NCBI RefSeq assembly: GCF_018524365.1
Contig: NZ_JAEKFT010000005.1
Coordinates: forward strand, 186,001 to 250,000
Direction of reading: 5' to 3'
Origin: Denitromonas iodatirespirans
Lineage (GTDB): Bacteria > Pseudomonadota > Gammaproteobacteria > Burkholderiales > Rhodocyclaceae
DNA: 64,000 bases
Both the position numbers and the translations under genes were made by a program. Under the pieces are notes generated by a model, which saw nothing but the letters and a program-made list of their open reading frames with translations, made no database searches and was not told where the DNA came from. This document shows, one piece after another, positions 18,458 through 27,108 of the stretch (position 1 is its first letter; every line of letters begins with the position of its first letter).

Positions 18458-21055
18458 TTACACCGCGACGGTATCCGCCACGCTCTTGAACTCTTCGATC
18501 TGGTCGAAGTTCATGTAGCGATAGACGTCGGCCGCCTTGGCTTCGAGCGACTGGACTTGCGCCAGGTACTCGGTGGCCGTCGGGATCTTGCCGGTAAGGG
18601 CGCACACCGCGGCCAGTTCGGCGGAGCCGAGGTAGACCTGGGTGTCGATACCGAGACGGTTGGGGAAGTTGCGGGTCGAGGTCGACATGGCGGTCGAGCC
18701 CTTGCGGATCTGTGCCTGGTTGCCCATGCACAGCGAGCAGCCCGGCATTTCCATGCGGGCGCCGGACTTGCCGAGGATGGAGTAGTAGCCTTCCTCGTTG
18801 AGGATCATGGCGTCCATCTTGGTCGGCGGGGCGATCCACAGGCGGGTCGGGATGTCGCTCTTGCCTTCGAGCACCTTGCCGGCGGCACGGAAGTGGCCGA
18901 TGTTGGTCATGCACGAGCCGATGAACACTTCGTCGATCTTGGCGCCGGCGACTTCGGACAGCGTTTTCACGTCATCCGGATCGTTCGGGCAGGCGACGAT
19001 CGGCTCCTTGATGTCGGCCAGGTCGATGTCGATGACGGCCGCGTACTCGGCGTCGGCATCGCCCGACAGCAGTTCGCCGTTGGCAATCCATGCTTCCATG
19101 GCCTTGATGCGACGGCCGAGGGTGCGGGCATCCTGGTAGCCGTTGGCGATCATCCACTTCATCAGCGTGATGTTCGAGTTCATGTACTCGACGATCGGCG
19201 CCTTGTTGAGGTGCACCGTGCAGCCGGCGGCGGAGCGCTCGGCCGAGGCGTCGGTCAGCTCGAAGGCCTGTTCGACCTTGAGATCCGGCAGACCTTCGAT
19301 CTCGAGGATGCGGCCGGAGAAGATGTTCTTCTTGCCTTTCTTCTCGACCGTCAGCAGGCCGGCCTTGATGGCGTACAGGGGGATGGCGTTGACCAGGTCA
19401 CGCAGGGTGACGCCGGGCTGCATCTTGCCCTTGAAGCGCACCAGCACGGATTCGGGCATGTCCAGCGGCATTACGCCGGTGGCGGCGGCAAAAGCCACCA
19501 GGCCGGAGCCGGCCGGGAAGGAGATGCCGATCGGGAAGCGGGTGTGCGAGTCGCCACCGGTGCCGACGGTGTCGGGCAGCAGCAGGCGGTTGAGCCAGGA
19601 GTGGATCACGCCGTCGCCCGGGCGCAGCGAGACGCCGCCGCGGGTGCTGATGAAGCTCGGCAGCTCGCGGTGCATCTTGACGTCGACCAGCTTCGGGTAG
19701 GCGGCGGTGTGGCAGAAGGACTGCATCACCAGGTCGGCCGAGAAGCCGAGGCAGGCGAGGTCTTTGAGCTCGTCGCGGGTCATCGGGCCGGTGGTGTCCT
19801 GGGAGCCGACGGTGGTCATCTTGGGCTCGCAGTAGGTGCCCGGGCGCACGCCCTGGCCTTCGGGCAGACCGCAGGCGCGGCCCACCATCTTCTGTGCCAG
19901 CGAGAAACCCTTGCCCGAATCGGCCGGATCCTGCGGCAGGCGGAACAGGGTCGACACCGGCAGGCCCAGCGCTTCGCGCGCCTTGGCGGTCAGGCCGCGG
20001 CCGATGATCAGCGGAATGCGACCACCAGCGCGCACTTCGTCGAGGATGACCGGGGTCTTGAGCGCGGCTTCGGCGATCTTCTCGCCGTTCTTGAAGGCGG
20101 TGACCACGGCGGTGGCCTGGTCGACCTTCAGCTCGACTTCGTCACCCATGTTCATTTCGCCGCAATCGATCTCGATCGGCAGCGCGCCAGCATCTTCCAT
20201 GGTGTTGAAGAAGATCGGGGCGATCTTGGAGCCCAGGCACACGCCGCCGAAGCGCTTGTTCGGCACGAAGGGGATGTCTTCGCCGGTGAACCACAGCACC
20301 GAGTTGGTGGCGGACTTGCGCGAGGAACCGGTGCCGACCACGTCGCCGACGTAGGCCACCAGGTTGCCCTTGGCGCGCAGGTCTTCGAGGAACTTGACCG
20401 GGCCACGCACGCCGGCTTCTTCCGGCTCGATGCCCGGGCGCGGGTTCTTCAGCATGGCCAGCGCATGCAGCGGGATGTCGGGGCGGGACCAGGCGTCCGG
20501 CGCCGGCGACAGGTCGTCGGTGTTGGTTTCGCCGGTGACCTTGAACACGGTGATCTTCATCGAGGCCGGCACTTCGGGGCGGCTGGTGAACCACTCGGCA
20601 TCGGCCCAGGACTGCATCACCTCCTTGGCGTTGGCGCTGCCCTTGGCGGCCAGTTCCTTGACATCATGGAAGTAGTCGAACATCAGCAGGGTCTTTTTCA
20701 GGCCCCCGGCAGCGATGGTGCCGACCTCGGTATCATCCAGCAGGTCGATCATCGGCTTGATGTTGAAACCGCCGAGCATGGTGCCCAGCAATTCGGTGGC
20801 CTTGGCGCGCGACACCAAACCACAGGCCAGTTCGCCCTTGGCGACCTTGGCCAGGAACTCGGCCTTGACCTTGGCGGCGTCATCGACACCGGCCGGCACG
20901 CGGTGGGTCAGGAGGTCCACCAGAAACGCTTCTTCGCCGGCGGGCGGGTTCTGAAGCAGTTGAACCAGTTCTTCGGTCTGCGGCTTGTCCAGCGGCAGAG
21001 CGGGAATGCCAAGCGCCTCGCGCTCGGCGACATGCTGACGATAGGCTTGTAGCAC
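18458..21055 (-). CDS. acnB: Aconitate hydratase B
   Basis: The TCA-cycle aconitase (citrate to isocitrate; also 2-methylisocitrate in the methylcitrate cycle), 865 residues, the same length as E. coli AcnB. HEAT-like N-terminal domain, swivel domain, then the catalytic part with [4Fe-4S] ligands in [10 protein letters not shown] and [10 protein letters not shown]. The start is a GTG at 21055 (encoded [17 protein letters not shown], matching the family N-terminus), with AGGAAGG 8 nt upstream; ATG alternatives in frame do not exist there. It is monocistronic with a terminator. An acnA relic is adjacent, so this may be the only working aconitase in the neighbourhood. Confidence 0.97.
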   Translation of the reverse strand: MLQAYRQHVAEREALGIPALPLDKPQTEELVQLLQNPPAGEEAFLVDLLTHRVPAGVDDAAKVKAEFLAKVAKGELACGLVSRAKATELLGTMLGGFNIKPMIDLLDDTEVGTIAAGGLKKTLLMFDYFHDVKELAAKGSANAKEVMQSWADAEWFTSRPEVPASMKITVFKVTGETNTDDLSPAPDAWSRPDIPLHALAMLKNPRPGIEPEEAGVRGPVKFLEDLRAKGNLVAYVGDVVGTGSSRKSATNSVLWFTGEDIPFVPNKRFGGVCLGSKIAPIFFNTMEDAGALPIEIDCGEMNMGDEVELKVDQATAVVTAFKNGEKIAEAALKTPVILDEVRAGGRIPLIIGRGLTAKAREALGLPVSTLFRLPQDPADSGKGFSLAQKMVGRACGLPEGQGVRPGTYCEPKMTTVGSQDTTGPMTRDELKDLACLGFSADLVMQSFCHTAAYPKLVDVKMHRELPSFISTRGGVSLRPGDGVIHSWLNRLLLPDTVGTGGDSHTRFPIGISFPAGSGLVAFAAATGVMPLDMPESVLVRFKGKMQPGVTLRDLVNAIPLYAIKAGLLTVEKKGKKNIFSGRILEIEGLPDLKVEQAFELTDASAERSAAGCTVHLNKAPIVEYMNSNITLMKWMIANGYQDARTLGRRIKAMEAWIANGELLSGDADAEYAAVIDIDLADIKEPIVACPNDPDDVKTLSEVAGAKIDEVFIGSCMTNIGHFRAAGKVLEGKSDIPTRLWIAPPTKMDAMILNEEGYYSILGKSGARMEMPGCSLCMGNQAQIRKGSTAMSTSTRNFPNRLGIDTQVYLGSAELAAVCALTGKIPTATEYLAQVQSLEAKAADVYRYMNFDQIEEFKSVADTVAV

Positions 21056-21120
21056 GGCGACATCCTTCCTGTTACACGGTGGCAGGGCACCCCGGAGCGA
21101 GGGCTCCGAGGCAAACGGGC

Positions 21121-21150
21121 GAATTATATATCTTTTATAAGACTTAGTTT
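21121..21150 (-). promoter_or_regulatory. AT-rich acnB promoter region
   Basis: An AT island in GC-rich surroundings, 65-95 bp upstream of the acnB GTG. It contains a perfect TATAAT on the minus strand (21128-21123). The -35 is not clear. Confidence 0.4.
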
Positions 21151-21289
21151 GGGCGAGGCGACTTACGGCGCCCTTACGCACCCGCAGCATTGTACGCTTC
21201 TTGCTGCAGTGCGTAACGGGAGGGGGAACACAGACGCCCTCTCCAGCCGGTCTACTGCCGATGTAGCGCCCTCACCGCCCGGCGTCCGC

Positions 21290-21670
21290 CGGGCCCGATT
21301 CGCCGCCAAGCACGCTGCCCACCTTCAAGGTGGTGCCGCCGGGCATCGGCATCCTGCGTCGGGTCAATCTCGCGCAGCTGTTCCCCGGCAGCACTCGAAC
21401 GGCGACGATCAGCACGACCCCGACACGCCGAGTCGGCACCGACTCGCACACCGCCATGATCAACGGCGTAGCGATATCGAAGCCGAGGCGGCGATGCACG
21501 GCCAGCCGGTGTACCTCCTCACGCAGGAGGTGATCGGTATCGGACTAACCGGCGCCCTGCCCGAGGGCAGCACGACCACCGATCTGGTGCATACCGGGCC
21601 GAAATGCTGCGCCGCGAAAACGGGGTCAGCACCTTCGTCGCGTTCGTCGGCGGGGCATCACCGGCCTGTC
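21290..21670 (+). pseudogene. Decayed acnA-type aconitase fragment
   Basis: Translating the plus strand in successive frames recovers AcnA pieces in the right order: [11 protein letters not shown] then [12 protein letters not shown] (frame of 21321), [16 protein letters not shown]...[12 protein letters not shown] (frame of 21473) and [18 protein letters not shown] (frame of 21601). In intact AcnA these lie in one frame with a GLGVLGWGVGG-type link that is deleted here. At least two frameshifts and a deletion, no start and no C-terminal half: a relic of roughly 130 codons from a protein of about 890. It lies directly upstream of acnB, divergent. AcnA is favoured over AcnD by the residues seen. 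Confidence 0.8.
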
Positions 21671-21711
21671 GGTCATCGACCAAGCCGGATGAGAGCCTGG
21701 CGCAGCGCCGC

Positions 21712-22035
21712 TCAGCGCGAGCGTTCGGCCAGGCGCTCGGCGAAACCGGTCAACCAGCGCGGTCGGGCGCTCAGGGTGAAGGCAACAGCCGTGGCGCAGG
21801 CGCTCAGCAGCAAGATGCCGAGCAGGCTGCCGAAACCGCCGCCGTCGCGCCACAGCACCAGCGCGAAGCTGCCGGCAATGGCCAGCGCGCCCACCCGCCG
21901 GAGCGCTCGGCACCGCGCCGGCGGCAACGCGGCATCGCCCGCCAGCTCGCGCCAGTGCCGGGCCATCGACACCGCCAGCAGGCCGAAGCCGGCATAGCCG
22001 GCCAGGCAGGCCGCCAGCAGCAGTGCCTCAGCCAT
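21712..22035 (-). CDS. DUF3325 membrane protein (iron-uptake operon)
   Basis: A 107-residue protein with about three hydrophobic helices, starting [18 protein letters not shown], of the DUF3325 family. It is the last gene of a four-gene minus-strand operon behind a TonB receptor, a DUF3649 protein and a PepSY protein, and overlaps the PepSY gene by 8 bp. Members of this family occur in the same company in other proteobacteria. A role in handling siderophore iron at the inner membrane is inferred from context only. Confidence 0.8.
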   Translation of the reverse strand: MAEALLLAACLAGYAGFGLLAVSMARHWRELAGDAALPPARCRALRRVGALAIAGSFALVLWRDGGGFGSLLGILLLSACATAVAFTLSARPRWLTGFAERLAERSR

Positions 22036-23566
22036 GATCGGCGCCGGCCACGGCGCTCGCCGCCGAGGCGGGCTGCCGGCCGCCGCGGCGGGCCACGCCC
22101 CACGCAAGGGCGGCGGTCAGCAGCAGCACGCCGTCCACGCCCGCCACCGCCCACTGCCCGCCGGCCATGGCCGCCAGCGGATGCATGCCGGTCGTGAGCG
22201 CATTGAGCACGACGGCGACCGCGGCCGCCACGCCGATAGCGCGGCTTTGCACCCGCCAGGCGCCCTCGGGGCGCAGCCCTGCATGGCAGAAGCCGAGTAC
22301 CCACACCGCGAAAAACACCTGCATCTCCAGCGCCGCCCGCGCCGCCCCATCGCCGGGCAACACCCGGTTGGCGATCAGGAAGGCCAGCGTGGCGAGAATG
22401 GTGCCCGTCGTGCCGCCAACGGTCAGCGCATCGACCAGGCGCATCCCCACCCCGCCCGCGCGGCGCCGACGCGCCGCCAGCCAGAACAGCAGGCCGGAGG
22501 CGATCATCACGCAGCCGGCCAGGCCGGCCACGAAGTACAGCGCACGCAGCAGGCCGTGGCGGAACTGGATGAAGTGCAGGCCGGCGATGAAGCGCTGCAC
22601 GGCCATCACCGGCTGGGCCTTGTGCCGGTGCAGCAGCCGGCCGCTGGCGCCGTCGAACACGAGCCGGTCGACGTTCATCGGGATGCCCTCGGCCACGCTG
22701 CGGCGCAGCTCGACATAGGCGGCGGCATCGCCGGGATGCCAGACGCGGACGAAATACGCCTCCCTGCCCTGCCAAGTATCTCGCGCCGTGGCAAGCATCG
22801 CGTCGAGCGAGGCGAGCTGCCCGGGCTGGCCGCTGGCGGGCCGCTGCCAGGTGCCGAAGGCGTCGCGATCGAAGGCCGCGCGCGGCGCCACCGCGGCCCC
22901 GGCGTAGGCCATCTGGTAGGCCGAGGGGAAATAGATGGCGAAAAAGATGATCAGCCCCGACAACGTGATGACAAAGTGAAACGGCAAGGCCAGCACGCCG
23001 CTGAGGTTGTGCACATCGAGCGTGGCGCGCGGCAGGGCGCGCCGGGGGCGGAAGGTGAAGAAGTCGCTGAAGATGCGCCGATGGACGATCACCCCCGAGA
23101 CCAGCAGCACCAGCATCGCCATACCGGCCACGCCGACCAGCCAGTAGCCGATGTCGGCAAAGCGCAGGTGCAGGCGGAAATGGAAGGGGAAGAAAAAGCC
23201 ACTCGCCCCCAGGCTGCCGGCCTCGGGCAGCAGCGCGCCGCTGGCCGGATCGATATGGCGGCGCACCGGCTCGCCCTGGGCATCGGTGTAGCGCAGCTCG
23301 ATCGCAGGAACGCGTGCACTCGGCAGGACGATGGTCCATGGCGAAGCTCCGCCGGCCAGACGCGCCGCCACGGGCAACACGGTGGCATCCAGCGACGGCG
23401 GCCCGCTGGGCGCCGGCAGCCGGGTGGCCGGCATCATCCAACGGTCGATCTCGCGGTCGAACACCGACAGGCTGCCCATCCAGAAGATGACGAAGAGCAG
23501 CGTACCCACGCACACCCCGGCCCAGGTGTGGAGCCCGACCATGGCGTGGCGCCAACGCGGCGTCAT
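22028..23566 (-). CDS. PepSY-associated TM helix protein (iron-siderophore reductase-like)
   Basis: A 512-residue inner-membrane protein: an N-terminal helix (WAGVCVGTLLFVIFWMGSL), a large periplasmic PepSY part interrupted by TM segments, and a hydrophobic C-terminal region with four or more helices. PepSY_TM proteins of the PiuB/FoxB type next to TonB receptors are thought to help release or reduce iron from siderophores in the periplasm. It is encoded 1 bp after the DUF3649 gene stop and overlaps DUF3325. Confidence 0.87.
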   Translation of the reverse strand: MTPRWRHAMVGLHTWAGVCVGTLLFVIFWMGSLSVFDREIDRWMMPATRLPAPSGPPSLDATVLPVAARLAGGASPWTIVLPSARVPAIELRYTDAQGEPVRRHIDPASGALLPEAGSLGASGFFFPFHFRLHLRFADIGYWLVGVAGMAMLVLLVSGVIVHRRIFSDFFTFRPRRALPRATLDVHNLSGVLALPFHFVITLSGLIIFFAIYFPSAYQMAYAGAAVAPRAAFDRDAFGTWQRPASGQPGQLASLDAMLATARDTWQGREAYFVRVWHPGDAAAYVELRRSVAEGIPMNVDRLVFDGASGRLLHRHKAQPVMAVQRFIAGLHFIQFRHGLLRALYFVAGLAGCVMIASGLLFWLAARRRRAGGVGMRLVDALTVGGTTGTILATLAFLIANRVLPGDGAARAALEMQVFFAVWVLGFCHAGLRPEGAWRVQSRAIGVAAAVAVVLNALTTGMHPLAAMAGGQWAVAGVDGVLLLTAALAWGVARRGGRQPASAASAVAGADHG

Positions 23567-23567
23567 C

Positions 23568-23861
23568 TCAACCGGCCACCGGCAGGCGGGCGGCCAGCGA
23601 CAGCGCCCAGCTCACGGCCGCGCCGCCGATCAGCCCGGCCCACACCCACCACAAGCGCGGCTCGACCGCAGCCCACAGCAGCGCGAGCAGATAGATGACG
23701 AAGCCGAGCATGGCGGCCAGCACCACGGCCTCGCTGCGCGCCATGCCGAAGATGGCGGGCAGCGCCACCGCGACCAGCGCCACCACACTGGCGGTGAAGG
23801 CATAGCCCGCCCCCACCGCTGCCAGCACTCGCGAGACGATCAGGCCTGCGCGCCTCGTCAT
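23568..23861 (-). CDS. DUF3649 membrane protein
   Basis: A 97-residue protein with three hydrophobic stretches (ASVVALVAVALPAIFG, AAMLGFVIYLLALLWA, LIGGAAVSWALSLA), matching the DUF3649 pattern often annotated as an iron uptake protein. It sits between the receptor (3 bp gap) and the PepSY gene (1 bp gap), so it is translated from the same message. Function is unknown beyond the iron-uptake context. Confidence 0.8.
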   Translation of the reverse strand: MTRRAGLIVSRVLAAVGAGYAFTASVVALVAVALPAIFGMARSEAVVLAAMLGFVIYLLALLWAAVEPRLWWVWAGLIGGAAVSWALSLAARLPVAG

Positions 23862-23864
23862 GGC

Positions 23865-25997
23865 TCAGAAATCGACCCGGTAGCCGATCGCCAGCGTCCG
23901 CCCGCGGCCCTTGAAGTAGCGCTCGTCGCGGGTGGTCGAGTCGGCGCTCTGGCCGTAGTAGGTCACATAGTCTTCGTTGAGCAGGTTCTCCACGCCGACG
24001 CTCACCTGCCCTTCGCTCAGGCGGTAGGTCACCGAGGCATCGAGCAGGCTGTAGCCGTCGAAATCGAGCGACGCCTTGTCGAAGCTGCGGTCGAAGAAGT
24101 GGTTCGCCTGCACCAGGGTGTCGAGGCGGTCGCTCCAGCGCGCCTGCCAGCCCAGCGTGAGGCGGTTGGGCGAGATGTTGGCGCCGTCCAGATCGGTGTC
24201 GACCTTGCCGTCGCCGTCGGTGTCGGAGCGGCCCGTCAGGCGCGCATAGCCGGCGCTCAGGCGATGGTCGTCGTTCAGGCGCCAGCCGGCGCTGGCCTCG
24301 ACGCCGCTGATCTCGGTCCGTTCGCGCCGCACCTGGTACACCCCGCCGACGTTCTGCAGGCGAGAGCCCAGATCGGCGTCGGACTCGAAGTAGCTGGCTT
24401 CAAGGTCGAACGGGCCGTGCGCCAGGCGCACGCCGATCTCGCGGTTGTCGGTGACGATGGGTTGCAGGTCGAGGAAGTCGTCCACCCGTAGCCCCGGCTG
24501 GTTGATGCCGCGCAGCACCCGGCCGACGTCCGGCATGCCGAAGCCCTCCGAGTAGTTGGCGAACACCTGCGCCCAGTCGGTGGCCTGGACGACGACGCCG
24601 GCGTTGAACAGCGTCTCCTGGAAGCTGGGCTCGCCGCCAGCCACCGTCACGCCGTTGGCCGTGGCGACGGTGCGGAAGGTGTCGACCTGCAGCTTGGCGT
24701 ATTCGCGGCGCACGCCGGCCTGCAGCTTGAGCTGCTCGATGGGGCGCAGCTCAGCCTGCAGGAAAGGGGCGAAGTTGCGGAACTGCGTCTCGGGCACCCA
24801 CTCGCGGTCGGTGGCGATCAGCATCTGGCGGGTGGTGTCCTGCAACATGTCGAAGCCGCCGGTGAGCGTGAGCCGGTTGGAGAACAGGTCGTGCCGGCTG
24901 AGCGTGAACTTGGCACCGAGCTTGTCGGATTCATTCTGCGACTGGTCGAACAAGGTGCCCACCGGCGCCAGGCTGGCGTCCTGAAAGGTGGCGAAGGTGC
25001 CACCGCCGAAGCGGGCGCGGAAGCGCTGCGAGTAGAGCTGCACGGCCAGCTCGCTGCCGGCCAGGTTGCCGTGCTTGTATGCCAGGCTGGCGGTGGTCAC
25101 CTCGTTCTGCGGCGCCTTGCCGGCCGGCGGCGTGCCACGCCGCGAGGTGGCCGGAATGCCGGCATCGGCGTCGCCCGGCACATTGGTGTAGTCGTTGTTG
25201 CCCTTGAGCATGAAGCGGTTGAGGCTGAAGGCGAGGTTCTGGTCGTCATCGAACCAGTAGCCAAGTTTGAGCAGGATGTCATGGCTGACCGAATCCATGA
25301 TGTCGCCCTGGGTGTTGTCCACCCCGATCGGCTGGCCCTTCCCGTCGTAGAACAGGCCGTGGGTCTGGTAACTGGCGCCGGCGAGGAATTCCCAGCCGTC
25401 CTTCATGCCCTCGACACGGTAGTCGAGCTTGTAGCCCAACCCGTCGGACACCGAATCGGTCGGCCCGGTGAAACGGATGCCGGCATGCTGGCGCAGCGTC
25501 TCGCTGCGGGTGCGGCGAGTCACGAAGTTGATGATCCCGCCGGTAGCGCCCAGGCCATGCTCGGCGCTGGCGCCGTGAATGATCTCGATGCGCTCGACCA
25601 TCGACAGATCGATGGTGTAGCCATCGCGCGAGCTGTCGCGCAGCGGGTTGGACTGCGGGATGCCGTCGATCATGAACAGCGGGTTGCGGCCGCGGAAGGT
25701 CTCCCCGGCGTTGGACAGCTTCTGCCGGCTCGGTGAGTAGGACGGCAGCAGATTGCTCAGCACCTGCGCCTGGTCCGACGAGATGGCCAGCTGGCGCTCG
25801 ATCTGCTCGCGCGAGATGACGGTGATCTTCTGCGCCGTCTCGCCCGCCACGCCGCCCGAACGGGTGGCACTGACGGTGACGCTGTCGAGCTCGGTCGGCC
25901 GCGGTTCGGCGGCGGCCGGCAGCGCCAGCATCGCCCCGACGAGGGCCGTCACGGCTGGTAGGCGGTTGGTGGGGGTGGGACGGGAAATACGCAGCAT
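23865..25997 (-). CDS. TonB-dependent siderophore receptor
   Basis: A 710-residue outer-membrane receptor. Signal peptide ends near AAAEP (about 31). The plug domain runs about 38-160 and includes TVSATRSGG near the TonB-box position and VERIEIIHGASAEHGLGATGGIINFVTRR, the classic plug end. A 22-strand barrel follows, ending with the aromatic YRVDF. Sequence pattern is of the ferri-siderophore class; the siderophore is not identifiable. First gene of the iron operon, behind a promoter overlapped by a Fur box; GGAGAG ribosome site before ATG 25997. Confidence 0.93.
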   Translation of the reverse strand: MLRISRPTPTNRLPAVTALVGAMLALPAAAEPRPTELDSVTVSATRSGGVAGETAQKITVISREQIERQLAISSDQAQVLSNLLPSYSPSRQKLSNAGETFRGRNPLFMIDGIPQSNPLRDSSRDGYTIDLSMVERIEIIHGASAEHGLGATGGIINFVTRRTRSETLRQHAGIRFTGPTDSVSDGLGYKLDYRVEGMKDGWEFLAGASYQTHGLFYDGKGQPIGVDNTQGDIMDSVSHDILLKLGYWFDDDQNLAFSLNRFMLKGNNDYTNVPGDADAGIPATSRRGTPPAGKAPQNEVTTASLAYKHGNLAGSELAVQLYSQRFRARFGGGTFATFQDASLAPVGTLFDQSQNESDKLGAKFTLSRHDLFSNRLTLTGGFDMLQDTTRQMLIATDREWVPETQFRNFAPFLQAELRPIEQLKLQAGVRREYAKLQVDTFRTVATANGVTVAGGEPSFQETLFNAGVVVQATDWAQVFANYSEGFGMPDVGRVLRGINQPGLRVDDFLDLQPIVTDNREIGVRLAHGPFDLEASYFESDADLGSRLQNVGGVYQVRRERTEISGVEASAGWRLNDDHRLSAGYARLTGRSDTDGDGKVDTDLDGANISPNRLTLGWQARWSDRLDTLVQANHFFDRSFDKASLDFDGYSLLDASVTYRLSEGQVSVGVENLLNEDYVTYYGQSADSTTRDERYFKGRGRTLAIGYRVDF

Positions 25998-26169
25998 CGG
26001 TCACTCTCCATGTCAATCGTGGTTCGAATCCATGGCTGGCGAAGAGCGGTGCTCGTGGCTGGCTGCGGAAAGCCGGGTCGATCCGTGCGCGGCATGTCGG
26101 CAACGGTTCCGGCGGCTTGGGTGGGTTTCCGGCGAGAGGTCGCGCAGACGAAACCAAGCGAAGGGCAGA

Positions 26170-26199
26170 ATTTTAATTGATAACCATTCTCAACTACAA
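26170..26199 (-). promoter_or_regulatory. Iron-regulated promoter with Fur box
   Basis: On the minus strand TTGTAG (26199-26194), an 18-bp spacer and TAAAAT (26175-26170). The spacer holds a Fur-box-like sequence (GAGAATGGTTATCAATTA, about 26191-26174) agreeing with most positions of the 19-bp Fur consensus. Fe-Fur bound here would block polymerase. It is about 175 bp before the receptor ATG and about 80 bp before the divergent YchJ-like gene. Confidence 0.7.
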
Positions 26200-26270
26200 C
26201 CAATTTCGTAGCTCGATCCCACCGCCCGGCCACTTCCCGGTGACGAACAAGGGCGCTACCGTGCACCCGC

Positions 26271-26660
26271 ATGAAAACCCGAACCCGCCCCTGCCCCTGC
26301 GGCCGCCCGGCCACCTATGCAGCCTGCTGCGGCCGTCTGATCGCCGGCGACACCGTCGCCGCGGATGCCGAATCCCTGATGCGTTCGCGCTACAGCGCCT
26401 ACTGCCAGGGAGAGGCCGACTATCTGCGCGCCACCTGGCACCCCTCGACACGCCCCGAAACGCTGGATCTGACCGACGGGCCGCGCTGGACCGGCCTGAG
26501 CGTCGAATCGGCCGTCGCCACCGGCCCGACAACGGCCACGGTCGAGTTCGTGGCGCGCTACCGCAGCGGCGGCCGCCCGGGGCAGATTCACGAACGCAGT
26601 CGCTTCGTCCATGAAGACGGGCGCTGGTTCTATGTCGACGGCGATATCCTGGGCGACTGA
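26271..26660 (+). CDS. YchJ family protein
   Basis: A 129-residue UPF0225/YchJ-type protein. An N-terminal SEC-C-like metal site CPCG...CC (C8, C10, C19, C20) is followed by an NTF2-like alpha+beta part containing [24 protein letters not shown] and ending [15 protein letters not shown], both typical of the family. Likely binds zinc; cellular role unknown. It is divergent from the TonB operon across the Fur-box gap, but nothing else links it to iron. Confidence 0.88.
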   Translation: MKTRTRPCPCGRPATYAACCGRLIAGDTVAADAESLMRSRYSAYCQGEADYLRATWHPSTRPETLDLTDGPRWTGLSVESAVATGPTTATVEFVARYRSGGRPGQIHERSRFVHEDGRWFYVDGDILGD

Positions 26661-26686
26661 CAGCGCCCCGCCGCGCTGCCTATAAT
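26657..26686 (+). promoter_or_regulatory. Sigma-70 promoter for DUF6394-K+ channel pair
   Basis: CTGACA (26657-26662), an 18-bp spacer and a perfect TATAAT (26681-26686). It overlaps the stop codon of the YchJ-like gene and lies 39 bp before the next ATG. One of the best promoters in the window. Confidence 0.65.
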
Positions 26687-26724
26687 CAGGCTTCCAGTCT
26701 TTCGCCGCCCCGGAGCGCCCGCGC

Positions 26725-27108
26725 ATGAATCTCGAGAAGGTCATCTTCGGCTTCTTCATCGTCCTTGCCGCCACGCTCAACTTCGGCTTCTTCGTGGGCG
26801 ATCTCGACAACCCCGCCCACCACGACATCTACGAGCTGTTCGCCGCCATCGTGGTGAACCTCATCGCCACCGTGCTCAAGTTCGGCGACCGCACGCAGAT
26901 CGGCGCGGTGCATCTGTCCACCTCGCTGGTGGCCGACCTGCAGCTGATCGCGGCGGCCATGGTGTGGGGCTACGGGGCGCATGTGCTGGGCACGGGCATG
27001 ACACCGGACATCACCGCCAAGGTGGTGTCGCTGTCGGGCGGCGCGCTGTTCGCCAACATCGTATCGGTGATCATCCTGATCGCCGAGACCATCATGCAGC
27101 GTCGATGA
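26725..27108 (+). CDS. DUF6394 family membrane protein
   Basis: A 127-residue protein with about three or four membrane helices (KVIFGFFIVLAATLNFGFFVG; YELFAAIVVNLIATVLK; LIAAAMVWGYGAHVLG; FANIVSVIILIAETIM). I recognise it as DUF6394, a family with no known function. The last codons overlap the channel start (ATGA), so the two are translationally coupled. A partner or subunit role for the channel is the natural inference. Confidence 0.75.
   Translation: MNLEKVIFGFFIVLAATLNFGFFVGDLDNPAHHDIYELFAAIVVNLIATVLKFGDRTQIGAVHLSTSLVADLQLIAAAMVWGYGAHVLGTGMTPDITAKVVSLSGGALFANIVSVIILIAETIMQRR

Noticed and set aside
18314-21052. Long open frame (912 codons) antisense to acnB
   Set aside because: GC-rich codon bias leaves stop-free antisense frames; the acnB reading has all cluster cysteines and conserved domains.
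21330-21533. Small independent gene on the plus strand
   Set aside because: Its residues are one frame of the broken aconitase; other frames carry the rest of it.
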